From Turritopsis dohrnii (lineage: Eukaryota > Cnidaria > Hydrozoa > Anthoathecata > Oceaniidae), in assembly GCA_027922465.2 (NCBI GenBank), contig BQMF02000416.1:124001-188000 (forward strand): a stretch of 64,000 nucleotides of DNA, read 5' to 3'. A model generated the notes under the pieces. That model was not told the origin of the DNA. It was given only the letters and a program-made list of their open reading frames with translations, and ran no database searches. Shown in pieces: positions 23,884 to 37,598 of the stretch. The position numbers and the translations under genes are program-made. Position 1 is the stretch's first letter, and each line of letters opens with the position of its first letter.

Positions 23884-24330
23884 TAGCTGTAGGGTAAATT
23901 AAAGACATTTAAGGTGATCTGAAGTCAATTCCGTATTAAATAGCTGGGAAAACGAGAGGATTTTACACATTTTGCTAGTAACTTTTTCATGGTGTCCTAC
24001 TCGGTAAATATTCATCTAAGTTTCAAGTTTCTCTATGCACATTCATTGGGTTTTTTTAATTGTCTATTAGAGCTTGAGCAGGACAAATTCATATCTCAAA
24101 GTTCTGCAAAGCAGGAAGAGTGATTCAAAAACCACAAGCAGTGACTGTAGAACATTCAAATTTATTTACTTTGAATATGTTCGCAGTAGTAAAATCAAAA
24201 GATTCGTAAAATGAAGGTTGGACGATTAGGTGCAAAATACTAATAAATATTTAGATTTCTAAATAGGCAAAAAATACATTTAGTTTATCATTCTTTTTAC
24301 TTCCAAACTCAGCACTTGCATGAACCCAAA
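23884..24330 (+). repeat. Old diverged copy of the array unit
   Basis: Follows the unit from GTAGCTxTAGGGTAAAT through GTGATCTGA, GAGAGGATTTxACA, TTGCTAGTAAC, GTTCTGCAAAGCAGGAAG and then, after a gap, AAATATTTAGATTTCTAxATAGGC and CCAAACTxAGCACTT. Similarity is clearly lower than between array units, with several indels. The GTGAGT splice-donor-like site of the unit is not preserved. It shows that the sequence family predates the array. Confidence 0.75.
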
Positions 24331-24477
24331 CAGACGGAAAACTATTTTGAAACTGCAATTTCAAAAGTTAGTTCTATTGAAAGTTTCCATGTCGCCAGCT
24401 AATATTAATATCATGTAAATTAGACGTCTTTGTTATAAATCCTTACTGAACTTCAAAAACCCTTAATGCTTAGGAAG

Positions 24478-24655
24478 CATGAGTATCTTCATTCGATCCC
24501 CTCGCTAATTATAAATGGTCATTTTAACAAAAGAGAGTTCACAAAAAGAACTTTTAACCCCTCCCAATTATTTCATACCTATTTGAATATATCAGGCATG
24601 CATTCAACTTTTTGTGACTTTAAGATGACCAAAGGAAGATTCAGTCGAATTTTAC
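24478..24655 (+). repeat. 180-bp dispersed block, copy B
   Basis: Partner of 22999-23178. It ends at the same point (CGAATTTTACA), after which the two diverge completely. This suggests a small element or a duplication with defined ends. Confidence 0.85.
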
Positions 24656-25048
24656 ACCCGGTTTTTTTCAAAAAAGTCATTTTTTTGGTTTGTTTACATG
24701 GGTCACTTTCCCCTCTTGTATCTTTCGAAATAAATAATTTTTTGAAAAAAAATTACATAATCGTAATCGCAAAAGATTCCTCTTTCCAACTATGTAAAAA
24801 TCAAGCTTGTACCACCCTTAGAAAAAACGACCTTTTTTTCTTCTTCGATTCTCTTCTTCAATTTATGAAAATTTTGAAAAACTTTTTCGCGTAGAATATC
24901 CCACATTTTCTTAGCTTTCCAATGGTGTATAACTTTTGAATATAGCATAAATCGGTGCTGAGAAAAGTTTAAAAAAGTTAAGTGTCCACAAGCTTTTGGA
25001 ATAAACTTTAGTTTTGGATATTATTGTAAAGGAATAATATATGGGTGA

Positions 25049-25580
25049 TATGGTAATGTTGGGTAAGATGGGTCGGTGGGGTAAATCAGGCCGATATAAC
25101 TTGAAGTATAAATTTATAGTCTTAAAAACCGATATTTCATCAGAACAAATGCGTACTGACGGTTGATATGTTAAAGATATCGGTTTCTAAGCCTCTGCCT
25201 ACACTGTATCTACACTTCTTGTCAAAAATACTCGACTGCAACTGAGATTTTTACCTTTGTTTACAGATGGCTGCTGGTGCTGCAGTGACAGACGATTCGT
25301 GTAAGGAAATGTTTCTAACCTGTTGTTATTTTAATGTCAAGCAAATTTGGAAAGAAAAACTGTATGGTTGGTAAGGTAATATGTGACAAGATGGGTAATT
25401 CGGGCCATTTTAACTTGAAGTGTGGCTATAGAGCCTTAGAAAGCGATATTTCTATCGCAATAAAATCGTAGACCTGTACTGACGGTGGTTATGTTAAAGA
25501 TATCGGTTTCTAAGGCTCTATCTACATGACTTACTGACAGGACTTACCCCACGGATCCATCTTACCCCATATTACCATAA
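25049..25580 (+). mobile_element. Small TIR element (MITE-like), GGGTAAGATGG family
   Basis: Left end TATGGTAATGTTGGGTAAGA and right end, read on the opposite strand, TATGGTAATATGGGGTAAGA; both continue as TGG...GTGGGGTAA. Inside, a ~150-bp block with GATATCGGTTTCTAAG is present twice (25177 and 25500) and is itself partly palindromic (ACCGATAT). The flanks are consistent with a TA target. It contains a possible exon at 25267-25374. Confidence 0.75.
25267..25374 (+). CDS. Possible small exon inside the TIR element
   Basis: TTTGTTTACAG precedes ATG, and the open frame reads MAAGAAVTDDSCKEMF and on to KLYGW. A GTAAGG donor-like site overlaps the end. It could be the first exon of a lost transposase or a captured gene exon. 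No family recognised. Confidence 0.25.
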   Translation: MAAGAAVTDDSCKEMFLTCCYFNVKQIWKEKLYGW

Positions 25581-25599
25581 CTCTATTTACAATATTTGA

Positions 25600-28500
25600 T
25601 ATGATCAAGAGCCAGGAATGTGTGTCCAAAATGACCTTACTCTATTTGTAAGCAACTTTTAGACATTTACTTTTCTTTAGTGAATGATTCCGTTTTTAAA
25701 CCCGACGTTCGGTACGCAAAGTATAATCATTTTTTATAATTATTGTATTTATAAGGTAATGCAGTTTCTGATTAAGTTATATAATTGGTTTCTTTCTTCC
25801 TTCCCATAAACAGTTTATTATATATTTCCCCGTAGGGCGAAATATATGTTAAAACCGGCAGTTTCCTTCTCCTTCTCCTCCTTCTCTGTTCACTTTTATA
25901 GCCGCGGTTCAGTATTGAATTTTCGCCTAGCCAAACTAGATAGAATAGAGGCTAGTCTACAGCACGCCATTTTTTCAGTCAGTGCAGTGGAAGATTTTTG
26001 CTTTTTTTCTGTAGCTTTTAAAATGATTCAATAGATGAAACGTTAAATGATGTTAAATGATGGAAATGAATCGTTTTAGTTCAGTGTTGTCTTTAAAAGC
26101 TTTGTAAAAACTTTTGAATGAATTGAACGTGTAAAAACCAGAAAGAATTGATATATCAATGATGTTTTGTTTTTGTTGATAACAATGTTATGATGATTGG
26201 TAATTAATTTGCTTCGAACAGCAAACCATTGAAGCTGTGGTTTCAGTGCAAAGGTGAAAATTCATTATCAATAGCCAGGCTGAAGATTTATTTTTATTTT
26301 ACATCCTGATATGTAATGTATAAAGCCCAACTGAAATTAAAGCACGATGTACCAGCCATAAAGGAAACCCATTTCATGTGGAGAAGAACCAGTTCAATCA
26401 GTTTGATTATTCAAAAAGTACATACAAAAAACAGCAAGTAAAAACGTGATGTCGTATATGCAATGTTCAGAAAACCAATTATGTATAATATTTTAAAACA
26501 CACAGGATTGAGACACATAATAACTTTAAAAAATCTGGTCGAGTGTGCTTCCCTGGATAGTCATTTAATCCAACAACAGAAACATAGTTTACTATGGATG
26601 AATTCCATGGTCACGTATACTGTTTTGATACTGTATGTATATTTTGCAAAATTTATATACTGTCAATTTTCCTGTACGAACAACGAGCGTAAATCAAAAC
26701 ACAATACAAATGACAGTCTGTAAATTAAATCAAGCCGGAACACGAACTTCTACTTTCAGCTATGTAGTGATTTGGTTATGAATATGAATTTTCACTACCA
26801 AAATTTTTTTTTTCCATTTGGGATTTATATATGAAAGTCGTTTTTACCACAAAATAAACAATGAGTGTGAACATATTTTTTTGAACATAGATGTTTATTC
26901 TGAATACTTGAATTTAGTTTTATAAATTGTCACTTTAAGCCCATCTTTTTTTTGAAAATAACTATTCTGTCCTAATTTGAAATGTTACACGTAACATTTG
27001 TTAATAGAGATTTTGATTGCTTTTTGCTTATATGTTTACCCGAAAGTATACTGTGGTATCAAAATTAGGTTTAACAATTTTCTTTTCTTCTTTTGTACAA
27101 AAAACATGTATACAAATTTGATTGTATAATGTGGTAAGATAATTTTATCCGAGTTACAAAAAGCAAGTGTTCTCTCAAATTACATTGTTTACCATGATTT
27201 TATGGCATAAACGATAGGAAACTTGTCAAGCTTCTGCAACAATAAAGATCATACATATTATGTTAGTGATGAAATTGTCTTACACATTGATGGAGTTGTT
27301 GATATGCAGTTGTTTAAGGGGAAATATTAGTCGCATTTTAGCTACGTGTCCATAGTAACTTTTCAGTCACTTTTTAACTCCTCAGCAAAAAATTTTAAGA
27401 GAAACCTTATCATTTGACCGTGAACAACTTCATATCATAATAAGTTCAAAGTAAAAGTTTTTTTGTGGTATTAAATTCAATCTGAGTATCAGGTTGATGG
27501 TAGTTATACTGTAATTATTTAATGATACATTTTTCTCATGGTTATCAATGTACACACAATAATTGATAAAATGTTTGCAACTTTGGGGAAATATATAGTC
27601 GCATTTTTGCGAATCTTGTTTTATTACAAATGATGTTAACAAAAGTTTCAGTTTTGGATAGAACCTAGAGGTGTTCTTTTTTGCCTTACTGTATGTTGAA
27701 CCGCAAAAACAATTGATCATCATCAGAGTGAACTAAATTTCATAACATTATCTCTTTTTTCCAAACATAGAGTATCTGATAATATGAATTGCCATAAAAA
27801 TTCTTGCCTAATTGACTAAATATTGTCTAAATAAAGTTGCAGTAAGTGTTAAATGTTTATCCCCCCTTAAATATTCCTTTATACCCAAGAAAGCGTTTTG
27901 AGCTTTAATCCTTTGCATTTAATTATTTAAGCACCAATCTCCAAAAGACAATTATTTTGTATATTAAATTTTTTGCTCACTATTAGTATATTTTACTTTA
28001 TTAAAATTTGACTTTATTTTTATTATCATTCATTTAATGTGGATAACCTCAAAATGCATAATTAAACGTTTAAGTCATAATGATCATTTCATTCACATTG
28101 TTTTGCTTTCTTGCATTTACTCACTTAGAACATCATTTTTACCATGGATATGCATGCATACAATGCATATGCAAAAAGGTAAAAGAAAAGTTAATTTTTC
28201 TTTGTTTTCACTAGTTAGCCAAGTAAAGCTTTCATGAGAAAAATATTAGCAAACCATCGCTTTTACTTCTTTAGGCGCTTAAATGCTTAAATTTCCTTGC
28301 CTTAATTTTGATGAAATGAACTGGGATGATTTTTAGTTGTTTTTTGTTGTTTTTTATCAACTGCATCTAAGTATTCTTGACATTCTATAAAATGTCACAA
28401 ACATTATGGGCTAACCATAATATATCACTTAATTTTCAGCGTTGAAAGAATGCATTGTGAAAAACTCTTCATCATACTGATATCATATCTATTTTTACTT

Positions 28501-31500
28501 TGTGTTTGCTATTCTTTTTAGAATATACTTCCAAACAGACGACGTCGGCGTCTAGAAGAAAACATGGGGAGCTATAATATTATTAAAAAGATGTTATTCT
28601 ATTGGTCAAGTCGCCATATTCAATCATTTATTTGTTTACACGGTTAAGTTACTATTTTTGATTTAATTATGCTGATTGATTCTAAACTGAAATTCTAAAT
28701 GTTACATACCTATATTGTTGGCTATTTCCGCATGAATAGATCATATATTTTTCTTTTCTAATGTCATGTAAAAATCAAATTTCTATAGTTTATTATAATT
28801 CTTAAGACATGTGTTGAGAAACGTTGTTTCATCTTTTGTGTATTCGAGTTTTTGCTCACCGCACTGATGCCTGAAAACAGCTAAGCTAACCACTCATTAA
28901 TATAGTCTTAAAACCATGCTTTTAAATTAAGTCAATCAACAATGACGAAGTTCGAGCGACATTTTTAATAAACGTTTGCGACAAAGAAGATCAAAATTGC
29001 ATATCCTCAAGGAGTGTTTATGCTATGCACTCCTTAAGATCTGATTTCAACGATATGGACTTAGTTAATGAAAATGAATAGTTTCATCGAAAGTTTAAGA
29101 TATTTTTGAAACTTTAATTCCCTTTCTTACTTCCCAGATAATTGAAATGATAAGTTGATTATTGTAACGCTGATTATATTTTAAAAACTCTTCTACTTTG
29201 ACAAATTTTGACAAAATACTTGAAAATATTCCCAATGAATTTAGCGACCTTACAGAAACGGATACATTATTTATAAACCATATAAAAATTCCTTTTTTAC
29301 AAATATTTATCATCTCATTATTTTGTAATTCAAAGTTCCGTCAAGTATAAGAGGTAATAACGTCTAATGCATAAAAAACTAAATCTAAAGTATAAAAAAC
29401 TTTATTGTAGTCCGTCACAGCTCGGGTTTTTTCAGCAATCTGTGACTGTTATATAAAATTCAAATATTTTAAGAAGTCAAAAGAAATTGAAATTTACTAA
29501 AAAGAGAAGAAAACATAAAAAGCAGATCAAATACAAAGCAGTTGAAATTGACCAATGAAAGACGACGAGAAATTATTTTCACAAGCCACGAACCATGTTT
29601 GGATAAAAGGAAATTCATCTTTTCAATGATATTTTTAATGTTTTAAAAACAAACATTGTCATAATTATTTGAATAACATAGGGTATAAAGCAGTAACAAA
29701 CCAAGCACGAGTTAAGCATATCAGTTTTAGTTATCCTAAATGCGCAAAGTTGTTCGTTGTGGTAGCACCTGAACGTATATAAAAAGAAGAAGAAATTCAG
29801 TACAGAATGAAATAAAAGTAACAAGAGATTAAAACGTTTTCATATATAATAAAGCGAGTTTGTGCTTATTAAATATTTTTTTCCTTCCATTTGTTTTCAT
29901 ATTGTTCCTCATCATTTCCAAAGCAGGATATTTGTTAAACCTTTTGATCGTTGTAAAATTTTTCCATATTGAAGATTGTAATCCAAGAATTCAATGTCAA
30001 ACAATTCCATTGATTTTTCTGATTGTCAATAACAGAACCCATTCGTTAATTTCTTTTAAACAAGTTCTGCAATTAAGTTGTTTTTCAGATTGTGTCTCGT
30101 TCTCTGAAAACTTCGCTCAAATCCATATACATAATATCTTATAATAAACCAAATTGAAATGTAAGCTCTACATTCGTTAATTTGCTTACCATCGATGCTA
30201 GTCTACATATCATTTGGTCTTTGAATGTACCTCACTTGAACACAATTCGTCAGTCCATTTAACTTGCTCCATTTCAGGTGAAAAATAATTGTTTTATTTA
30301 ATTATTAATACCTGGACAATAATAAAGTTAATCAATTGAAATAGCATTGAATAATAATGAATGAAAAAGATTCGACAAATCATGAGCTGCAACGAATGAA
30401 AACGTGAGCTGCAGATCGAATGAGTATCAATGGGTATCAAATGGGCTGATTATAGTCAGAAAAAACTCAATTGACACTTTAAGAATTTATTATTCATACA
30501 AGGAATCTGACAAGAGTAACTGATACAATGTTTATTATCATTTGAAGTTAACACCAAAGGAAAGAAAGGAGTTTTTCAATACATGCACCTTTAAACCAAG
30601 GACGTGGTTTGTAAATTTACAGAGCTCATAACAAATTTCTACTTAAGCCAAGGTGATTTGATAAACCGATATGCTTTACTCATGGTATGGTATTGCCCTC
30701 ATTTAATCTTAAATCATTGAAAAGCTGAAACAAACGTGGACAATGCGAGAAAATAAAACTAGTCCCTATAATGGTAGTGGCGGAGAAATTCAGTTTTCAA
30801 CAAGTGGCAGTCAAATATTTGCACAATAAAGTGACAATATCAGCAGAACTGAAAAATGCAGCGAAAGTATAAAGATTGCAGAAAAGAAAAAAGTCCAGTT
30901 CGAGCGTTTCCCAATATTTCTTAATTTGGTGTGGGATTGTAGAAAGAGGAGAATTAAGTAAGTTGGATATATATATAGATGGAACTCTCTAAAAAAATTC
31001 ATTCTTACTTCTTCAGCCTATAGTACAGGCATTGAAATCTATCAAAGAAAGGGAAGGGAAGAAAAGATGAAATTGAAGGTTTCTGTCAAAGTTATAAGGG
31101 TTATAAGGGTTTTAATATTCTATAAGATAATTCAATAAAGTCATTATTTAAGTGATCACAATTTTAATAGAATTGTTAATCATACTTATACTTGTATATG
31201 TTCGTATTTTCTTAGTACTTAAAATTTTGCATTTTTGGATTGGTGTTTGAAAACTATTCACGAATCCGGTATGGTATTAACAAAGCTCAATTTTTATAAA
31301 CTACTAGATATCTATTGTGGCTATCGAAAAACTTGCTTTCAAATAAGTCAGATTACTACTTTACACTATCAGAAATGTTGTATTGGTTTATATTGGTTTT
31401 TAGACCCATGAAAAAGATTTTCCGGAGTAAGATTTGAGATCATACGTTTTACTTGTGTAAACACGCTATTTCATTAACTTCCGATGTAATGGTAATTAAA

Positions 31501-32940
31501 AAGAAGTGGTGATACATTAGGTGTAGTTTACGCAGTGAAACCTTTGCCTTGTCTAATGATCAAATGATATAATGATAAGTACTTATTGAAATTGTTCTGT
31601 TCTTAATTAAATGCATTAACACAAACAATTGATTTACATGAGACAAGGTGAAAGTTCGTCCGTATGAACTACCTCTTCCCTATAGATTGTGAAATTTACC
31701 ATCTAAAACGATTATTAAGAAACTATAAATAGCATTTTAAATGCTATAAGCCCTTATTTTTCTTTTTGCCACTTTTGCCATTTTTGCAGACAGTTTAAAC
31801 ATCTCTCAAAATATTATATAACATCAGTAATTCACACAGCTTGCTGTCTTTTAATTGTCTTTTAATTTCGAGTCTGCTCTCCTCCATAAACTTCATTTGC
31901 AAATTTTCAATAATAAAGACGCGGAAGTTTCAAGTTCGTTTAGAAAAATGTATATCTTTTGAGTTAAAGGTTTTATATTACTTGGACTTCTTTTATTTAA
32001 AGAAACGTTGGTAGCCATAGAACTTTTATAGTGGTGTTAGTGCTCAGTAGTATTTCTTCCAGGACACCTAAATCTTTACTTTTACATGATTTCTTTCTAG
32101 CTATGCCTATTTGGAGGTCGACATAGATACTTAATTGAGTCTCTCCCAGCATGGTCTGAATTGATGTATTTAATAATTTAGTGATTGATGCGTTAATAGT
32201 GATAATCTTATAACCTTTACGTATAGTTTTTCCTACAGCAACTTGCAGTAAACATGTGAATCTTTTGTATTTTATACTTTAGAAAACTTTTTGTGGGTTT
32301 GTAGTGTATTAGCTGAGGTAATCTCTCATTCAGAACGTTATTAAGTAAGATCGGATAGAAATCAGATTGGTTAAAATGCCAATGGAAAAGAAAGAGTCAT
32401 TGACTCGCTCATGGAAATGTCCTCCAAGATAACTGCTTATATTGAACTTTCCTATGGACTTTATAACAAGATGCCCTTATGGGCAGAAAGATTTCTGCAA
32501 AATCAGTTGAAAAATGAAAATTTGACAAATGAAATACTATAATAGCATTCCTGAAAGTTGACTGATTTTGAATCAATTTTGAAAAATTCACACAATCTGA
32601 AACAATAAACTGAATGACATGTTTGTTGATACAAAATAATATACACGACTATGGATCCTTTCAGATATCTTAATGAGTATGCTCATAACCCATAAACTCA
32701 ACATTTTTCCAAGAACATATAAATTTTGATCATCATGCAAAATACATTCATATAGACTAAAATCAACATATATAGATACATATAAAGCTAACTCAAACCA
32801 GAAATTTATGTTTTAGTTTGATTAACAATATGGCATGCACTTACATTCTTCATTTAAGTTGAAATTCATGATTAGTTAAAAAAAAAATCTTTAGGAAATT
32901 TAAGAAAAGTTGAATGATTTTAACAACATAACATTACATT
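25600..32940. other. ~7 kb AT-rich DNA with no recognisable gene or element
   Basis: Only short ORFs with AT-driven composition (runs of Phe, Ile, Leu, Lys). A relatively GC-richer patch at ~25835-26010 includes a CTCCTTCTCCTCCTTCTC pyrimidine tract and might be a promoter or first-exon region, but nothing confirms it. A gene with small exons could be hidden here. Confidence 0.5.
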
Positions 32941-33411
32941 TCTAATTACATATGCACCCAGAAGCATTGCAAAACTGTAATTGACACTATGCGAAACTTC
33001 ATTGCATACACGTATACACCACCGACAAACTTAATTACATCTGAATGACATAAAACATCCCTTCTTGTGGGAGTACAAAATCAGCTTATGTTTATATTGA
33101 TCTTTTCAGATGTCACACAGTGATTATGTACATAAATCATAAACTTTAAACATTTGATATGTATTATCAATGTTCTTAATTCTGATTACATATGCACCTA
33201 GAGGCATTGCAGAACTGTAGTCAACACTTTGCAAAACTTCATTGCATATACATATACACCACCGATAAACTTAATTACATCTGAATGACATAAAACATCC
33301 CTTCTTTTGGGAGTACAGAATCAGCTTATGATTATCAGATCTCACACAGTGATTACGTACGTAAATCATAAACTTTAAATATTTGATATGTACTATCAAT
33401 CTTCTTAATTA
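32941..33411 (+). repeat. ~240-bp tandem duplication
   Basis: Two adjacent copies start at 32941 and 33181 with TCTxATTACATATGCACC. They share ACTTAATTACATCTGAATGA and CATAAAACATCCCTTCTT. The second copy is slightly shorter, lacking bases after CAGCTTATG. Confidence 0.9.
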
Positions 33412-35685
33412 CAAACGTAATTCCCAATGTTACAAACACCTATGCTCTAAACTTATCTAAATCACCACACACATATATTTATATAACACTCTGAAAGGAA
33501 AATTTTGGATTGTTACATGATTTGCTGTGTATTGAGTTTACAGGCAATTGGAAGATGTTTCAATTTGCTATAGTAATTAGGAAAGCAGTTTGTAATAAAG
33601 GACATTGACAATATATATAAACTTAAAAACAGATCAAACATTAACACATTAAAATATTATCATCAAACATTAAAACATTACATTAAAACATTAGTAGACA
33701 CACATTTTTTGATGTTGGAGCTGAGGAGCACTCTAAGCTGAGCTTCAGTATCCACAGATTAAAAAGAATAACAGCCCATACATGAAACAAACGAAGATGT
33801 TTTGTGTTTTCATTAAAAACAAACAAATATATACCTTTTGACTCTTCTGTTGACAAAACGTTGAAATCTTCTTTAGAAAAGAATGGTCACAGTTCAAGAT
33901 AATTCAAAGTTTCTTCTATAGATTTTTTTTCATCTTAAAGTATGTATATGCTATTAAAAATATATTTAATATTGACCGAAGAAACTTGTAAATCTAAAAG
34001 GGTTTCTTCGCTGGTGACATTGCACGGCGTTTTGGTTTCATGTAAACGCACGCATGAGTTTTCAAAAAACCGCTAGGTTTGGACAGTATGAAAAAAAACC
34101 AAAGCCGGTTGTAATAGCTTTCTTGCTTTCGCAGAAATCTAATAATTTCAAACTTAAACACTTGAAAACTCTTTTCCTGCAGTCAAACTCATATAACACT
34201 ACTTTTGAAACCAAGTTATGTTTTTAACCCATGTTTAGCCAAAATTTAGTAATCTTCTATTTTGTTCCTACCTCAGTTAGGAAATTTGCATAGTTATCCA
34301 GTTCGGTATGATTTACGATTCACATACAAACACCTTTTCTATCTTGTTTAATTTTAAGCTGTTAGATGTTGGATGTTGACTATTTGATTTTAAGCTGGTA
34401 ATCGTCATGTTTGTGTGGTTCAGTTGCTGTAAAGACTTCTTTTTTTGCATTGAACTTTTTCAGAGACAGTTGTATATTACTTCAGCATTTCATTTAAGGT
34501 AGCAATAGATTGCTTCATTGTGCTCGTCGTTTGCACCGTAAAATATTTAATGCAAAACTACTTCAACACTTTGTGAAAAAGAATTAAGAGTTTTCGCAAG
34601 AGATGTCATGTCACTAAGAAGTGCAATAAAGGAGCTGGTCACAGAACTGTTTCAATCTAGAATAGTTTATCAGAAAGGATTTAAATGATATTTCGCAATT
34701 TTCACTTTTCAATCTTGGAAGGAAGACATTTACAATATCAGAAATTATAGTAACGTAACGAACAAGTTAGTGCAGAAGGTAATATGACCTCTACATGTTG
34801 ATTCTGTTGAAAGTGAATTTCGATAATAAAACAATATGCAACATGCAATATGAATGTAATAGGAAAGTAACAAATAATTGAGTCCAGAAGGTAGCATTAC
34901 CTTCGCTTCGTGATTTAAACTTAATGCATCAATCTCTCGAAATACCATTGTTCATTTTGTTGTAACATAGAATAAAGAAAGAATAAAGAATAAATAAAAC
35001 TTATCAACTGCAAATCCAATTCTTCAAATTCCAATTTTTTGACTTTCTCAACCCAGTTACTTCCCAATCCTCTTCTACCACATCCTGAAATAAATTTTAT
35101 ACATGATGTAAACATGTTTGTCAACCTCAAAAGAAACGTTTTCAAATTTCAATTTTTCAATTTTCAAAACAAATGTTGTCAATTTATTACTATTCTCATA
35201 ATGCAGGTGTAAACTAATTTTTAGTCGTAATCGTCGTAATCGTCTGGTCTGAACCTTGTATGTTTATGGTTTCTCTTGTCAATTTATTACTATTACCTTT
35301 GCAGATGGATTTTCATAGTAACTTGCGTTTCTTTTTCGTTAGTAGTTAATGGTTGTCCATAAATATGTAACCTGAAAAATTTAACAATATTGGAATCAAA
35401 ATTTCGCACTAAATATCGGAATAATTACAACGAGATTTTCTTTTTAGGGAAGTAGACGTAATTATAAATTTGAAAAAACGTTTCTTATACTTACAGAGTT
35501 TAAAATTTGCGTTTGTGCACTTCACTTCACAACGATCTAAAAGAAGTTGTTCTCATAATGCATGTGTTATTTGTAATCGTGTTTGACTGCATGCCTTATT
35601 GCTCCTATTCTTATTCTGTTATCGAGTATGCCATTTGGGAGATCAATATGTCACGAGTTTTTCTTCAAACGTCTATTCTATGTTA
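33412..35685. other. AT-rich intergenic DNA; nothing recognised
   Basis: Low-complexity ACATTAAAACATTA runs at ~33640-33690. A GTCGTAATCGTCTGGTCTGAA string near 35225 resembles GTCGTAAGCGTCAGGTCTGAA near 39903. The two copies flank the Harbinger element in direct orientation. Confidence 0.5.
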
Positions 35686-36083
35686 AGGCTGAAATACACT
35701 ATCATTTTTCAATGATCATTTTTCAATGATACATTCCAATGACATTGGAAATTAAAAATTTTGGCGCGAATACACTATCATTGAAAATTACAAACATGGA
35801 CTCTGAGGAAGAAACAGCAGCTGCTGTCGTTATCAAAAAAGAAAGTTGAACGCAGAAAATCAAAAGAAAGAAGTGCATGGGTAAAGGCATGGCTACAGGG
35901 GCGGACGCAGCATTATTTTATAGGTACGGCTCAACCTTGTGGATCCCATTAAGAATTCCGATTCCCCGATTTTTCTCGGTATAACCCGATCGGAATAACC
36001 CGATTTACGGACAAATGCATCCCGGGAGATATACGTTCATTTCCAGTTAGCTACTTTGAACCCCCAACACCAAAATTAGCCTA

Positions 36084-36308
36084 CAGGGATGTAGCAAGAC
36101 ATTTTGAGTTGGGGGGGGGGGGGGGGGGGGGGGGGGGGCTCAATAAATCTCTATTGTTGAAAGATGCGCCAATAAAATTTTTGAAAAATACTACCTCTAG
36201 ATTGCCTATAAAAGCACTCAAAATCCATAATTTCAACATGATTTTCAATTTTTAGGAAAGGCAAAAACAAATTTCTCATAATTGACAAAAAAGTTGGGGG
36301 GGCTCAAG

Positions 36309-36348
<40 letters not shown>

Positions 36349-36361
36349 TTCTACGTCCTTG
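36084..36361. mobile_element. Short CAGGG-ended MITE with poly-G and poly-C tracts, nested in the hAT element
   Basis: Left end CAGGGATGTAG, right end CTACGTCCTTG, i.e. imperfect inverted CARGGAYGTAG repeats. Inside are 28 G at 36111-36138, seven G at 36296-36302 and 37 C at 36309-36345. GGGGGGGCT-CA-AGCCCCCCC forms a hairpin at 36296-36315. I could not find a clean 8-bp target duplication. Homopolymer lengths in the assembly are unlikely to be exact. Confidence 0.65.
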
Positions 36362-37301
36362 ACTACATTAAACATTTTAACCAAAGGTGGATAGAAGAAT
36401 AGAAGCTGAATACAATAGTTTTTTTTAGATTAACACAGCATATATACATAACAAAATAATTCAGAATTATATTAACTGCATCATTATATTAAACGTCTAA
36501 AATACCAAACACACTGCACGATTACACATTCCTTTCGTTGCTCGAAGACTTTACTAGCATTCTCATTTTCAAAAGCAAATTTATTTCACCCAAGCAAAAT
36601 GGAACACAAAATTGAACTAAGAGGCTAAAAAACAGTATATTTGAAAAAATATAGTGAAAATTGGCACCATAAATTTTTTCAAAAGTGAACTAACTAAGAA
36701 TGCAGTTTTCCTATAAATTCATGGTGCTAGTGCAAGTTATAATTTTCCGCCCTCTATGTTGATTTTCGTCCTGCACTTTTCCTTGACTTCTTACTCTTCT
36801 CAACATCCTTTGGCACCTTTCCACACCTCTAGCACTTCATTAAATCTAGGTCGATCTGTTGATGTTTGTACTAAAAAAGACAAAAGGTGAACAAATTCAA
36901 AATTAAAATATCTTATATATATATATATATATGGTGAATTAGAATTAGTATGAAGTCTCCCTACATTTTTTTTTTTTTTTAATACATAAATAAAATAGTA
37001 TGTTCTCATAGAATATACAGTGAATATATAGTCAAGACAGAACTGTCCACATAAAATAATTCTTCCTAACTTGTATGTTTTCAGTAGACAATCGACCACA
37101 CTCTAGAATCATAACAGGCTTTATCATCATTTACAGGAAAAAAAATTGTTTCTCTTTATTTCTTCTAAAATCTGGTTAGATATCAAATTCCCACACTGAA
37201 ATGCAAGTAGTATTCTTTTTCTAGATTATTCCAAATCACATCTATACAATTTGACACAAACTTATCATTGAATTCTACTATTCGTTTCATTCAATTATCA
37301 A

Positions 37302-37598
37302 TCATGACAAGCATGAAATAAAACTACCAGAACATAAGGACCTTGTCAACACACGAAACATTTCTTTGACTAAAGCTGATTTCCCACCAAGAAAAAGTAG
37401 TTGGGGAATTTCAAAACCAACAGAATAAGCATCTAGCCATTTCAAATGAAATGGCCACCCATCTGTTTTGTCTTTTTCAAGGTCAAAAACATTGTCAATA
37501 AATGATTTTATATCCTGGGGAGAAGCTGCAGAGGACGTGTCAATATGGGTTGTAACATCATCATCCAATAATGCTAATTCTTCATGGCTTCTGGTAGT
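37302..37598 (-). CDS. Unassigned ORF/exon within the hAT element
   Basis: The minus strand reads SHEELALLDDDVTTHIDTSS, then SPQDIKSFIDNVFDLEKDKT, then GWPFHLKWLDAYSVGFEIPQ and a Leu/Val-rich end. Composition and amphipathic spacing look like real protein rather than AT noise. There is no good ATG (TTG at 37568), so it is probably an internal exon or fragment. I do not recognise the family; a piece of the hAT transposase or a captured host exon are both possible. Its ends lie in the 28-bp inverted repeat. Confidence 0.35.
   Translation of the reverse strand, partial: TTRSHEELALLDDDVTTHIDTSSAASPQDIKSFIDNVFDLEKDKTDGWPFHLKWLDAYSVGFEIPQLLFLGGKSALVKEMFRVLTRSLCSGSFISCLS

Noticed and set aside
26040..35600. 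About fifteen ORFs of 60-97 codons in the 26-35.6 kb stretch
   Set aside because: Composition is dominated by Phe/Ile/Leu/Lys from AT-rich DNA, no motifs, overlapping frames on both strands; expected by chance.
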